A stretch of 64,000 nt of DNA, taken from contig NC_057862.1 of assembly GCF_019393635.1 (NCBI RefSeq), positions 417,491,669-417,555,668 on the forward strand. The letters are read 5' to 3'. The notes beneath the pieces were generated by a model that saw only the letters and a program-made list of their open reading frames with translations, did no database searches and was not told where the DNA came from. How positions within the stretch are numbered: the first letter of the stretch is position 1; every line of letters starts with the position of its first letter. Below are positions 1 to 11,179 of this stretch, piece after piece. A program made the translations under genes and the position numbers. Origin of the DNA: Dromiciops gliroides (taxonomy: Eukaryota > Chordata > Mammalia > Microbiotheria > Microbiotheriidae).

Positions 1-317
1 TGAACTTGATGTCCATCAGGGATGGTTTTTTGGAGAAAGGCAATCTGTCCTCCCATAGTACTAGAGCTGGAAAGGATGGCCCATTAAATAATCCTTCCAA
101 ATTAAATGATTTGAGACTTCTGAAACATCTGAACAGTTGGCAATTCCACCATAGACTTTTTTCCAGGACAAAAACAGTGTTGGATAGACCATTGCTAAGA
201 TTATGATAAATATAGTCAAGTGCAGAGTCTCTTTTAAACCTGTTATTTAAAATGTTTAATGACGTTTATTTTTCACCTATTATTTGAACTGTTTAATAAT
301 GTTTATTTTTCTCCTAG
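1..317 (+). other. CEBPG: CEBPG last intron, 3' end with splice acceptor
   Basis: This AT-rich, non-coding stretch ends in a pyrimidine-rich run followed by CTAG at 314-317, a good 3' splice site. In other mammals CEBPG has its whole coding region in the last exon, so an acceptor shortly before the ATG is expected. The first exon and promoter lie upstream of the window. The acceptor position is inferred from sequence and was not checked against a transcript. Confidence 0.7.
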
Positions 318-442
318 GTGCATGTGAAGATTTCTTGGCAGTTTTAGTGTGGAAAGTGTGGGTCACTTGTATCTTTCTTCACCCTTTACGCTCCCGTCCC
401 CACCATTTCTAACTCTGTGCTGTGGTTAAAGAGTCTGTCCAA
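318..442 (+). other. CEBPG: CEBPG 5' UTR portion in the coding exon
   Basis: About 125 nt lie between the predicted acceptor and the main ATG. The segment contains one upstream ATG (322-324) that is closed at once by TGA. The main ATG at 443 has a weak context, with C at -3 and A at +4. The reading frame is also open a few codons upstream from a GTG at 422, but the family N-terminus (Met-Ser-Lys) starts at 443. Confidence 0.65.
322..327 (+). promoter_or_regulatory. CEBPG: Start-stop upstream ORF (AUG-UGA) in CEBPG leader
   Basis: ATG is followed directly by TGA, four bases into the predicted exon. It is therefore in the mature mRNA if the acceptor at 316-317 is used. Minimal start-stop uORFs are known in other genes to hold ribosomes and lower downstream initiation. 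A role here is inference. The context is weak (T at -3), so many ribosomes may scan past it. Confidence 0.4.
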
Positions 443-895
443 ATGAGCAAGACATCCCAACAGAGCAGTACTGCAGGAGCAAATGGAATAAGTGTTATTC
501 ACACACAGGCACATGCAAGTGGTTTGCAGCAGGTTCCTCAGGTGGTGCCAGTCAGCCCTGGGGGAGGAGGCAAAGCTGTACCTCCCAGCAAGCAAAGCAA
601 AAAAAGTTCATCAATGGATAGGAACAGTGATGAGTATCGACAGCGAAGGGAACGGAACAACATGGCAGTGAAAAAGAGTCGGTTAAAAAGCAAGCAAAAA
701 GCCCAGGATACCTTGCAGAGGGTCAACCAGCTTAAAGAAGAGAATGAACGCTTGGAAGCAAAAATTAAACTGCTGACTAAGGAATTAAGTGTACTTAAAG
801 ATTTGTTTCTTGAGCATGCTCACAATCTGGCAGACAACGTACAACCTATGAGCACTGAAAGCACTACAACAAATCCTGATAACACAGGACAATAG
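443..895 (+). CDS. CEBPG: CCAAT/enhancer-binding protein gamma (C/EBP-gamma), complete
   Basis: This is a nuclear bZIP transcription factor of 150 residues, the same length as the human protein as I remember it. It binds CCAAT/enhancer-type sites as a dimer, and known partners of the family member include C/EBP-alpha and -beta and ATF4. Residues 1-58 are Ser/Gln/Gly-rich and probably disordered; the long activation domains of C/EBP-alpha and -beta are absent, as expected for gamma. The basic DNA-contact region is about 60-90, with the signature NNMAVKKSR at 72-80. The zipper follows, with heptad leucines at 97, 104, 111 and 118. The tail after residue 130 is the most variable part. The ATG at 443 was chosen because it matches the family start MSK. 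The frame is intact with stop TAG at 893-895. The coding exon is uninterrupted, and the gene converges with PEPD downstream. Confidence 0.97.
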   Translation: MSKTSQQSSTAGANGISVIHTQAHASGLQQVPQVVPVSPGGGGKAVPPSKQSKKSSSMDRNSDEYRQRRERNNMAVKKSRLKSKQKAQDTLQRVNQLKEENERLEAKIKLLTKELSVLKDLFLEHAHNLADNVQPMSTESTTTNPDNTGQ

Positions 896-3074
896 GTGTC
901 GATTCACAGTCTTGGGGAATTGAACTTAGAAGATGTGATCTACACCACTTACATTAGTAGCAAAGTTGATCTGTTCTAGTATTTAAAGATCCTTTTTTGG
1001 ATATTTTCTAGGTTAAGCACTGAAGATTTGAGTAGCCTAAAATGTTAACTTGTTTGTCTGTTTTGAAGTAATGAGTTGCTTTTTATCAAAAGTTGTATAA
1101 TTTTTTCAAAAACATAAAAATCTCAGAACTTGATGTTATTGCTAAGATCTGGATTTCCCCAGAAATGTTCATTATCTTTTTTGGCATGGAGAAATAATAG
1201 TATACCAGGGAAGTAGGAAATTGGGCAGAAGTTTCTTGGTTTTAATGGACAAAGAGAATTGGATTAAAAAAATTAATGTTAAATAATCTTTTAATAATCT
1301 GTACATGCTGTAATATAAATTGGCTGTTTGGAGACAGATCAGTTTATAATATGAGGGTTATAAATACATTGTTTTAACATAATTAGAAGTTTTTCCCTAG
1401 TTGGCATAAATTGCTTCTCAGTAGTATGGTTCAGCAATGATGGCTAAAGTCTTACAAATGATTATTATAAACAGGGGATTGTAAATGTCTTATGTTGCAA
1501 ATTGAAATTGCCATACCAAAACTGTAAATGGGAGTAAATGGATTAATATTTATTCTTATAAGCCTCTATATCAGTGAAATTTGTTAGAATTCTCCATTCA
1601 GGTTTTTTGGCACTATAGGGCTATGTGGGAAAAAAAAATCAGGAACGTTTAGAATAACTCATAGAAAAACTGAAGTGTGTCTCTTTCAAAGAATTGTTAA
1701 ACTAGACATTTTTGGCTACATATATTGAAAAGTACTTTATGTAGCATAGTAGCAGCCTGTTCAGTATTTGGTTTAAGAGGTAGTTTTTAACAAAAGAATA
1801 ATTACTTGAAAATATGTGGATGACTTCATACCTTTTCCCCAAAATACAGTGGTAATGTATCATTAAGATGGCTTTTAAAAAAGAGAAGCTAAGATGTCAA
1901 ACCCTTTCAACTTATTTCATCATTTAAAATATCAGCCTGGCATATTTCTTTTCTGGTCATCACACTATACTTTCCCAAATCTTTTTGCACCATTTACTTC
2001 CATTCATTAATTTTAAGCCTGTGTCATTTAGAGAGCATTGTTGCTGAGAGAGTTGTTAGAATGCTGATAGAAAGTACAAAATTATTTTGTGATTTAAAAT
2101 GTCAAAGGGAAGCGCTAGAGACTGTTCCATTTAATAGTAGCAGGTTAAAATCTTAACATTTTTTTTTGGCTCTGCTTTATCTTAGCTGTTTTACTTTGTA
2201 ATTTTACATGGGGCTGGCTTCCTTGCCATGTAGTAGAACTTATCCACTCTCTGTTGAGGGAAGGATGCCAGACTGTCCAACAGGTAAATCTGTTTGGTGT
2301 GTGCCTGCTTGGGTGGGGCTAGTTTTTAGCTGTAGTGCTGTGCTTCATAAGAGTATAATTGAGACAGTTTAAGAAAGTCGGAGCACCTCCTATTTACTGA
2401 GTGGAATACTTTGCAGTGGAATCTTGGGAGGTTTTCAGTAACAAGAGTGATAAACTCCCCTTTCTTGACATCTAAGCCATTTTGCTTGTCAGGATAGCTC
2501 TGGCTTAGGGGAAGGAAGAGATTGGAAATTCAGTGGGATAAAATTGGTTATTGAGGTTTGGTTTATATTGTCAAATTTGAGCTCATTTGAATCTTGTATT
2601 AGACTCAGTAGTTAGAGTTGTGATGAGTGACATTGAGCTTGCTTATTAGAATGGGATGGGAACTAGCTAAAGCCTTTGTAGTCGTAGCTCTGTTTGTGAA
2701 GATAAGAACCATATGTCTTTTTATGAATGATTGGATTTTTCTTGGAAAGGTTATGGCTTCATATGGAGAACAGAAAGAGTAAGAGGTGGGGGGGCTTTGT
2801 AAGGACCAGTTCACTGCGTGGACTTGAAATGTTTAGCTACCTGTTAAAGCTAATAGAGGTTTTGATTAACTAAGTTACCCCATATAAGTCTTTAGAAGCA
2901 CATTGAAGCTTGATCATCTCATTAATATTTTTAAATTAGTTACATAACTGGGGACATCAGATCAATTACTGTCAAGCACATATGGTTCTAGACATTTTTC
3001 TCTCCTATATCATGTTCTGAAAGACACATCCATCATAGAAATAGAGAATGACAGCTTATAGAAATCTAATCAAA

Positions 3075-3215
3075 TCCCCTTATGTTATAGATGAGGAAAC
3101 TGAAATACAGAAAGGTTATGAGTTGCCCAAGATCACATAGCAAATCAGCGACTGAACTAAGACTAGTGTCCATGTCTCCTGACTTCTAGTCCAATGCTCT
3201 TTGCTCTGCACTGTG
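3075..3215 (-). mobile_element. MIR-like SINE fossil in the CEBPG 3' UTR
   Basis: In antisense, the run through ATGAGGAAACTGA, a TTGCCCAAGATCACATAGC block and a CCTGACTTCTAGTCCA block follows the order of the MIR core and 3' part. It is strongly diverged, so it is an old insertion carried in the transcript. Confidence 0.65.
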
Positions 3216-4400
3216 TTACTAATAACCTCATCAGACTCGATATGTTTTTCAGTGATCCCAGTGGGGATTCGTGGGTGCTATCAGGGTGTTAGAAGTGTGT
3301 TAAATATTTTAAGATCAGCTAAAATGTAACTTGAAGCTATTTCTTAAGTGGATTCAAGCTTTCATGCTTGAGCTAAGTAAATTACAAGGTTTTAGTTTAA
3401 GATATAATAGAGACAATTGTCATAGTACATAAAAGTAAAGATACAGCTGTAATACCTTAATATGTTGGGTTGGAATGAGGGCTTTGGTTTTTAGTAGAAT
3501 AACAGATAAGTACATAATTTCAAAGGAAAACCAAATGTTGGGAAATGACAAAGTTGAGAGCTTCTGAGATTATCAAGTTACTGTGTGTTTTTTTTAGTGC
3601 TGCCCTGAAGCCATAGGATTTGGTTTGCGAGTTTAGCCATTCTCTTGGCCAGTATACTAAGTTTCTCTATAACCCGGTGGTCTTCAAATTATGTTTTAAT
3701 CTTTGCTTCTGAAGTGATCAGTTTCTGAATAGAAATGACTTCAGTGCAAGATTTCATCATCTAAAAGCTTACTGTTGCTTAGACTCCATCTGCTTCATTG
3801 ACTTAATGTTAGAACAAGTGCTCAAGCACTGTAGAAGACATGCTAACAAGATGGAACCATGTTCTAGAAAATCGGCATAAAAATTTGGAAATTGACATAA
3901 ATTGGAAGTGTGTGTGCAATTTAAAGCACTTGAGCTTTCTCTGTTGTCTTCAGCAGGCCTAAAATACTTAACCTAAACCAGATAGTGCTCAGAATACTCC
4001 ACACTGCCTTAGAAATAGGGAAGCTGGTTTTTATGTTGAATTGACAGAAGCTAGGGAGAAGAAAGACCACTTTATGGCTGTTAGCTCTGTCTCTCAGGAA
4101 AAAAAAAACAGTACCAACTTGTTCTTCTATTCCTAGCTTTTCTCAGTTTGTAAGATTTCTATTTTTTTAATAAAATTTGATTTCTTCCAATGAATTTGAA
4201 ATAAAAATCTTTGGAACAACGGTAACCAATTTGCATTTTTACTTTAAAACATTGTATAAATATAAGACTTTTTTTGTATGTTGAACAAATTGGGTGGATG
4301 AGAGTTGGGAGATCTGTTATTAAGACTGAAATGTTTTTGCCTCTAGTGGGATCTAGATTTAAAATAGCTGGAGGAATAATTTCATGTAGTATTTGTTGAA

Positions 4401-4406
4401 AATAAA
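4401..4406 (+). terminator. CEBPG: CEBPG polyadenylation signal (AATAAA)
   Basis: A canonical AATAAA is followed by a T- and GT-rich tract (about 4408-4425) that fits a downstream element. Cleavage would fall near 4415-4425. It is the best-placed signal in the first 5 kb, but no transcript evidence is available. Confidence 0.6.
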
Positions 4407-4771
4407 GTTTTATTTTTGGTTGTTTAGATGTCACCTCTTAATTAAGAGTAATCCTCCATATAGAATTGGGAAAGCAATACATTGGGTTTTGTTGATTAGA
4501 AAGTTATCTCGTTTCCTAGTGAAGAAAAATGAGTTATCCATGTTTGTCTTAGTCTAATTTTGTCTAGCATTTTTCAAGAGTTATAAAAATGGAATTTTCC
4601 TAAATGATTTCAGAATTGGGCTTGGGTTTGGAAGGACACTCAGTTGAAGGACACTGAGGAGGAGTGTCAAGCTTAGCCTTTCTTGCCCCTCTTACTATGC
4701 CACTTTTAGAGCATATGGAGTCTTTGTCCTCACCAGGACATTCAAGTTCTGAAGTGGTAACATTTTAAAAG

Positions 4772-4776
<5 letters not shown>

Positions 4777-4806
<30 letters not shown>
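4777..4806. repeat. (TA)n microsatellite
   Basis: An uninterrupted alternating AT run of about 30 bp lies just downstream of the predicted CEBPG poly(A) site. Confidence 0.95.
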
Positions 4807-4808
<2 letters not shown>

Positions 4809-6079
4809 AACATTTTGTTTATAAGAAGTGAATGGAGTTTAATATTCAGAGGAAAATGAGGATAGAATATTTTTTACCCTTATATTTCAAGCATCATAAA
4901 ATGCCTTGGAAATCATTCCTACTTTCTCTGCCTCTCATAAATGAAAGCAAATGGGCTACAACAAAGGTGTGCTTTGTTCCTTTTGTTTTTATTATTTGGT
5001 TGCAGTGTGGTACTGAATAACTTCTAATCAGGAGTGTTAACTTGGCACCTATTTCTTTGATGGGGCCAGGTCTTTGGAGTAAAGGGACACCTGCTACTGA
5101 ACAACTGAATCATTCTGCATTTTGTATCTTAGTGAAAATGACAGGGATCTTGCAGTTTAATTGCCATAAGATGCAGTACAGCGAGGTTCAGTAATATGCC
5201 CTGCTACTGCTTTTAAGTTTCTATTGCTCAAGGTGCTGTGCAGAGAAGATTTAACCATGGACCCTTCTTGTGGCTGGAGGTTCACTGGCAAATGAATAAA
5301 AAGGGTAAGTAAATGTGAAAATTGCAGAAGTAAGAGAATCGCCTTTAGACAGTTGAATGTGAAAAGTGGTAGCCATGAGTGGAGGCTTTGGTGATTGGGC
5401 TGGCCTATAGATGCTTCTTCCCATATTTAACATCTCTGGGATTTTTCTAGTTTGGCCAAAGCCTATGCTTAACCTTGAAGGAGTAAACTAGAGCTTCCAC
5501 CTAATGGTGTTTGAAAGGGTTGTACTCAACTCCTTACAGTAAGTGGTGAAGCATCAGCTTTAGTGATGAAAGGCATCTAGTCATTTGAAGGAACTGAGCC
5601 CCAGTGAAGTTAAGTGATCAGTCCTAGGTCAGTCACACAAGTAAGAAATTGGCAGTTATATTTTAAACTCAGATCCTCTGACTCCAACATGCTTTCCACT
5701 GTATCATATATTGCCTCTCAGTTTCTGGTCCAAGTCACATAGACGAGATTTTCTGAGGAGAAATATGAATTCTAAGGTTGCCTATATATGATTTCTTTTT
5801 TTAAAAAAGTTGAAATAGCAGAACTGAGCATTAGGATGAAATGGGATGATGAGACCCTTCTATAGGTGTTAGTGGCTTCCTATATTGTTGGCTTCTCCCT
5901 GACAGAAGTATAATTCTTTCCCAGTAGAGGCTGATGAGTGATGGTTGTCTTAACTCTTGGCCTGTTTACCCCTCCCTCTCAACTTCCAAATGGCACCTGG
6001 TGCTACTATTTTTGCTTACTAAATTATCTAAAAGCTATATGTTGCAAAAGGAGCACAATCGCATGTAATTCTGAGAGGA
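4807..6079. other. Intergenic, no gene seen
   Basis: This is part of the spacer between the 3' ends of CEBPG and PEPD. It contains an antisense MIR-like fragment at about 5575-5710 (ACTGAGCCCCAGTGAAGTT, then a CACACAAGTAAG block). The rest looks like ordinary low-complexity AT-rich DNA. Confidence 0.6.
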
Positions 6080-6232
6080 ATCACTGAATTGAATGAAATA
6101 TGCTCATCTGTAAAATGAGCAGGAGAAAGAAATAGCAAACCACTCCAGTACGTTTGCCAAAAAAAACCTCCAAAACTCAAATGGGGTCATAAAGAGTGGG
6201 ACACGACTGAAACGACTGTACAACAACAAAAA
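6080..6232 (+). mobile_element. Marsupial tRNA-like SINE fragment (second family)
   Basis: The order CTCATCTGTAAAATGAG, GCAAACCACTCCAGTA, AATGGGGTCATAAAGAGT and GACACGACTGAAACGACTG, ending in an A-rich CAACAACAAAAA tail, matches the complement of the element at 20190-20440. It is a different SINE type from the sixteen-copy family in this window. I cannot give the database name with certainty. Confidence 0.6.
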
Positions 6233-6339
6233 AGTATCCTAAGTTCAAAGCTGAATGACATGTTTAAAATAATTAATACCTATGCAGTACAAATCACTAC
6301 ACATGTTAAGAATTGTAAAATGGTCCATAATGCACTTGG

Positions 6340-6746
6340 AAGGGATCTTTTTACAAAACCCATTCATGATTAAAAACTTTCAATTAACAAAAAATTTTCT
6401 CTTTCTCCCTTGAAAAAGAAAAAATGAATTAAAAAAAAAAAAGTCAAGCAAACAAATTCATTCACAGGTCACATCCAAAAAAAGTCTCAGTCTAAACCCT
6501 GAGTCCAACCCCTTTCTATTAGGAGGTGGGTAGCATGTTTCACTATGAATTGTCTGGAATTGTGGTTGTTCTTTGTTCTTTCCATTTATATTGTGCTTTT
6601 TTTTCTGGTTCTGCTTATTTCACATTGCATCATTCCAGATAAGTCATCCCTTACTTCTCTGGATTCTTCAAGTAATATTATTTTACATTGATGTACAATA
6701 ATTGATTTAGCTATTCCTTAGTTGATGAGCACTGCCTTTGTTTCCA
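6340..6746 (-). mobile_element. L1-derived fragment, antisense arm of an inverted pair
   Basis: Read on the minus strand, this segment carries the diverged 3'-terminal L1 motif order (GGAAACAAAGGCAG, then a GCAGAACC block, then an A-rich region). It meets a second L1 piece in the opposite orientation at about 6747. The reading frames are destroyed. Confidence 0.6.
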
Positions 6747-7026
6747 GTTCTGTAGTAGCAAAGACCCGGAAACAGTAGACGTCCATTGTTTGGGAAATGA
6801 CTAAATAAGTAGCAGTACATAAATGTAAAAGAGTATTACTGCACTGTAAATAATGAATTTGAAAAATGCATAGAAGCACTGGAAGATGAATTAATGGCAG
6901 AGGGCAGTCAACAGAACCAGGAAGACAATCTATAATAAATGGAAGGACAACAGAACACTCAAAAACAGTGTTATGAAAATTAGAATGACTGAGCTTGACC
7001 CCAAAGATATAAGAAAGCACCTGCCT

Positions 7027-7180
7027 TAGGGGGTAGCTAGGTGGCTCAGTGGATAGAGCACCAGCCCTGGAGTCAGGAGTACCTGAGTTCAAATCTGGCC
7101 TCAGACACTTAACACTTACTAGCTGTGTGACCCTGGGCAAGTCACTTAACCCCAATTGCCTTACTTTAAAAAAAAAAAAA
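7027..7180 (+). mobile_element. Marsupial tRNA-like SINE (WSINE1-like), full length
   Basis: The element opens with the GGGGCAGCTAGGTGG-type head and carries a B-box-like GAGTTCAAATC, the CTAGCTGTGTGACCCTGGGC body and a poly(A) tail. It is flanked by a perfect 13-bp target site duplication (7014-7026 and 7181-7193), so it inserted intact into the L1 remnant. Confidence 0.93.
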
Positions 7181-7210
7181 AAAGCACCTGCCTCGATGCT
7201 TTGAAGAGGA

Positions 7211-7233
7211 GTGTGTGTGTGTGTGTGTGTGTG
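7211..7233. repeat. (GT)n microsatellite
   Basis: This is an uninterrupted GT run of about 23 bp within the L1 3' remnant. Confidence 0.95.
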
Positions 7234-7310
7234 CATTTTGGGTAATACAGCTTATAGCATTTAATTTTTTTGATATGTTGGTTTGTTTTGCTGAATTTTT
7301 TTCCACTTAA

Positions 7311-8009
7311 ATTCTTTATCAATGATTGGTCATGGGTTAATTGGGTCCTTGAATGTACAGTCTAGTCTAGCTTCTTAGAAATAGCTATTCACCCCAAAAT
7401 GATAGAATAGAATTACAATTTCTTAATCCTATATCATTGCATTCCAAAAGGAAGCAAATTGATTGAGATAAAACCGGGGGACGAAAAATACTGGGTACTT
7501 ACAAAGCTAATCTCTCTTGTTAAACTAGCTTTGGATGACAATGAATTTTCACGCTTCTGGGACATTCTCAACAATAACTATTAAGTAGAACAAAGGGAAA
7601 TACAGGAAAAAAAGTTGCCCGGAGTATAATGTTTGTTGTAACATAGTTCATAGGAAAGCCAGGACAATTCTGTGATTCTGTTTTGTCCAAATCGAGATGT
7701 AGCCTACTGCCAGCAAGGGACCTCTTATTACATCCCCATGGCTATTTGTATTTGGCTATATCTAGAATAGAACAGTTCCTACAAAAAGTTAGATATAGCT
7801 GCCTCCAAAGTCTGTGCTGGTTGTGGATTATAGGCATATCTAGGCAGGGTAACTAGTTCGATAAAATTCCTCTCCATTATATTGTAGGGTTATAGAGTTT
7901 AGAACTGAAAGGGAGATAAAAATTCTCATTTCTGTTGTGCTTTGGGTTTACAAAATACTTTCCTCATGCTAGTTCTGTGAGGTGGGCAGTATAGATGTTA
8001 CCCTACATT
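7311..8009. other. Intergenic, no gene seen
   Basis: No supported ORF or recognisable repeat lies here, except a short MIR-like word near 7965-8009 (TTCTGTGAGGTGGGCAGTAT). The rest appears unique or too diverged to classify. Confidence 0.5.
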
Positions 8010-8022
8010 ACAAATAAGGCAG

Positions 8023-8169
8023 GGCAGCTAGATGGCACAGTGAACAAAGCACTGGTCCTGGATTCAGGAGGACCTGAGTTCAAATCCGGCCTCAAACACT
8101 TGACACTAGCTGTGTGACCCTGGGCAAGTCACTTAACCCTCACTGCCCCCCAAAAACAACAACAATAAA
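8023..8169 (+). mobile_element. WSINE1-like SINE, full length
   Basis: It has the same head, B-box and body as the copy at 7027, with a short internal deletion (GACACTAGCTG) and an A-rich CAACAACAATAAAA tail. A perfect 13-bp target duplication lies at 8010-8022 and 8170-8182. Confidence 0.93.
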
Positions 8170-8182
8170 ACAAATAAGGCAG

Positions 8183-8936
8183 CTGAGACAGAAAAGCCAA
8201 GGGACTTTGCCCAGGACACAAAGATATAGTAATTAGCAGAACCGGGACACTTATTGATGGGCAAATGTTTATGAAACATTTATATCTGTTCAGCTCCAGG
8301 CACTGTTACTTGTCAGGTCATCACACCCAGCACTTGCTGAGAATCTTGATGTGACCACGGTGAATTAATTATCCTCACATTCCTTGTTACCTTTCTGTTT
8401 TGACTGATCTCTTGTTTTTTTAACTTGTTTTATTCCTTTCCCCCACTTCATTGTAAGGGGGAAAAAATCAGAAAATTCTGCCAACAAAATAAACATGGGT
8501 GATGGCACATGCAACTGGTCCCCCAGCTGCTCTTGTCTGTACTAAGAAGAGGAATACCTTCATTCCTTAACATGATAAGTCAGTGGAAGCAATCTAGCTC
8601 AGCTTTTAATTACTGCAAAACTGGGTAGTTTGTCCATGGGGTGGTGCTGACAGTTAATGAGCTCAAAGCTCTCAACACCTGCATACTTGAATGACTGTTT
8701 AGGGATGTTAAGTTTCTCGAGGTCCTGAATTGTCCCATTGTCTTTGAATCTCCAGTGCCTAGCACATAGTATGCACTTAAATGCTTGCTGATTATTGTTT
8801 TAGTTCCAGGCACTAAAGAGTGATGGAGATGTATGGCATGCACATAGATTGCAGATATTAGTGAATTGTTTTTCTCTCAAAAAAAAGTTTTGCTTTGTAG
8901 GTTCATCCAGTTGGGTGAGGGAATTAGAGCCCCAGA
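8183..8936. other. Intergenic with an L2 3' remnant
   Basis: An L2-type 3' end lies at about 8750-8800 on the + strand (CCAGTGCCTAGCACATAGTA, then an ATGCTTGCTGATT block). The A- and C-rich words at 8183-8260 look MIR-like. No gene is seen. Confidence 0.55.
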
Positions 8937-9015
8937 GAGAACATATGTTCTCTCATATGTATATTCATATGTGTATATGTATATATATATATATGTCTAT
9001 ACATATACACATGTG
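8937..9015. repeat. TA/TG-rich microsatellite
   Basis: The interval contains imperfect TATATG and ATACACATG repeats with an uninterrupted TA core near 8979-8994. Confidence 0.85.
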
Positions 9016-11179
9016 TATATTCAACATACTGGGTATTAAATATAGAAACTCAGGAAAAATCTCAGTCGTTGAGATCGTAAGCTCCTTGACAAGGCTGAAT
9101 TTAAGTTGTGACTCTTTAGAATTGAAAACTAAAAGCTACTATACAAATGTTTTATTTAAGGAAATAACTAGAAAAAAACACCCCTAACATTTATATAGCA
9201 CTTATGTGCTAAACATTGTGCTAAGTTTAACTACCTGCTGCTTTACGGTTTTCTTCATGTCCAGACATTACAGTCTAGAAACTTAAGATTGAAAGCACAT
9301 AAAAGATGGTTTAGAAACAGATTTGCTACGGTCACATTTAAGGAGATGATATATAAGAGCAATCTTGTATTAGTGCCATAGAAATGAGTCAATTCCTACT
9401 GAACTCTTAAGTGACTTTTCCATAGGCACTTCATGCTGAAATGATTAGACTCATTCTTTAAAAAGTTGGCCTGTTCTATTGAGGTTTTCAAGTATATCTG
9501 TGGCATTCTAACACAACAAAATATTTTTGTTAAATACAATTAAAGCTTCCAACCTGTATTGTGGTGGTACAATTTAATGAGCTAGGTAATAATTTGGGAG
9601 AAAAAGTGGAGGTGTGTATGGAGAACATTAAAAATTGAGAATATTATCCAACTTCTATCCAAATATGGTTCTACTTATGAAAGGAAACCATCTGTGATAG
9701 ATATCTGAGGAGCCATTAGGATTGAAATTATTTTGTGTTTGGCAAGTTAACATATAAAACACAGCTGGGTCTAGAGTGGGATATGACCAACCTTTGCCCA
9801 ATTCACTTCCAGGAATAGTTGGAGGATGGGAAAAGAGGAGGGAATCTGCAATAAAACCCTGCTGGGGTCTGTAAGTAAACAGAAAGGAATGGAAAAACTC
9901 ACCTTGCCCAAGAATCTGTAGGAAGGATTGAGTTTTTCTTAAATTATCTCTCTCTCTCTCTGCCTGATGTCTCATCTTTCAAGCTCCTCCTGGGTCCAGG
10001 CTCCCTCTCAGAAGGCAGAGAGCTCTGGTTTGAGCAGTAGTATTCTCATTTTCCCCTTTTCCAACCCCTGCAGCTTCCAGTCCACTAGGCCAACTGAATT
10101 TCTCAGTCAGGTAGGTGGCAACTTGGAGAGAATCTTGGACTGTTCCAGTCACTTATTAGCTGCAAAACCACGGGCAAGTCATTTAACCTGTGCCTCAGTT
10201 TCCTCATCTTTGTGAACTGAAAAGCACTATACAAATGCTAGCTACTAGTTTTTCTCAGGAGCTGCTTATAAATAGTCTCAGCCTCCAAGGAATGATGGTA
10301 GTTGCTGGATTCAAATCCTGCCTCTAATCCTAATCTCTGTGATCTTGGGCAAATTACCTAACTTCTTTGGGCCTCAATTTCCTCATCTATAAAACAGTTG
10401 GACCAGATGGATCCTAAGGTCCCTTCTAGTGTATGAGCCATGAAACCCCAACAAAATATTGACCTTTTTTGGACATTCACTACTTGAAATATCTCATAGA
10501 ATAAGTCTTGCTGTGGAGATGATAGATAAATGACACTGGTAAATAAGGCAGTATATGAAAATGAAGCCTGTGGGACATAATTATATATAATTGTTGCAGA
10601 TGGTGGATCATCGTGGGCTGGAGTCTGAGGATGTGGGATTAGAACCAGGTATAGGGAAGTAGAAACAGAAATAAGTCCAATTTTAAATGTTCTAGTTTCA
10701 AGCCTATAGATTTGCATTTTTCTTGCGAGCACAGAAGAGGTGCCTATAGGCTCAGGCAAGGGCCAATTTCCCACCCTTTCCCCCTTTTGAAGCCTGGTCC
10801 AACAAATACTAGGTTTCCAAGTGGAACTAAAACCAGATAGTCAGGCAGCTATTTCAGGCAGGTACCTTCTCTCTTGTAGTTTCCTCAAAGTGCATTAGTA
10901 GGTTTGTGAGACAGCATATTTCCAAAGGGGCAAGAGAGGATGAAGGGATGTAACAAATCAGTGTCCCCTTCATTTTGAATACAGCTTATTCTGCTAAAAG
11001 AGATAGTGGTATCTGCTCTACATATACATTTGACCTCATTCCTTCTTCCTGTCTTCTCCAGCAGATTGCAACTTCTATTTATTGTCCCTTTTCTCTCATT
11101 TTTTTAGTCTCTTATCAACTGGTATCTTATTTCTTTCATACATGTGCAAATCTCCTCTATCTTACATGTAAAATAAAAA
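9016..11179. other. Intergenic with two MIR-like fossils
   Basis: Two sense MIR-like pieces are visible. One is at about 10125-10235 (GGGCAAGTCATTTAACCTGTG, then a CAGTTTCCTCATC block). The other is at about 10275-10435 (CTTGGGCAAATTACCTAACTT, then TCCTCATCTATAAAA). A (TC)n tract lies at 9947-9961. I see no gene in the rest. Confidence 0.6.

Larger units (their letters stand above)
896..4420 (+). other. CEBPG: CEBPG 3' UTR (probable extent)
   Basis: This is AT-rich non-coding sequence after the stop with scattered ATTTA pentamers (for example 1548-1552 and 2392-2396), which can act as AU-rich instability elements. A MIR-like SINE fossil lies at about 3075-3215. No other gene is seen in the interval. 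The 3' boundary is inferred from the poly(A) signal at 4401. Earlier AATAAA words, such as the one near 4169, could give shorter forms. Confidence 0.6.
6747..7310 (+). mobile_element. L1-derived 3' fragment, sense arm, split by a SINE
   Basis: GGAAACAGTAGACGTCCATTG, then a CAACAGAACCAGGAAGACAAT block, corresponds to the 3' end of marsupial L1 ORF2 and its 3' UTR. A SINE with a 13-bp target duplication splits it at 7027-7180, and L1-like 3' UTR resumes after 7194. The wording starts at the junction with the antisense arm. Confidence 0.6.

Noticed and set aside
422..442. Earlier GTG start for CEBPG
   Set aside because: A non-AUG start with no family support; the known N-terminus begins with the ATG at 443.
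7027..7180. tRNA gene suggested by A- and B-box-like words in the SINEs
   Set aside because: The elements are SINEs with poly(A) tails and target duplications; no cloverleaf was supported.
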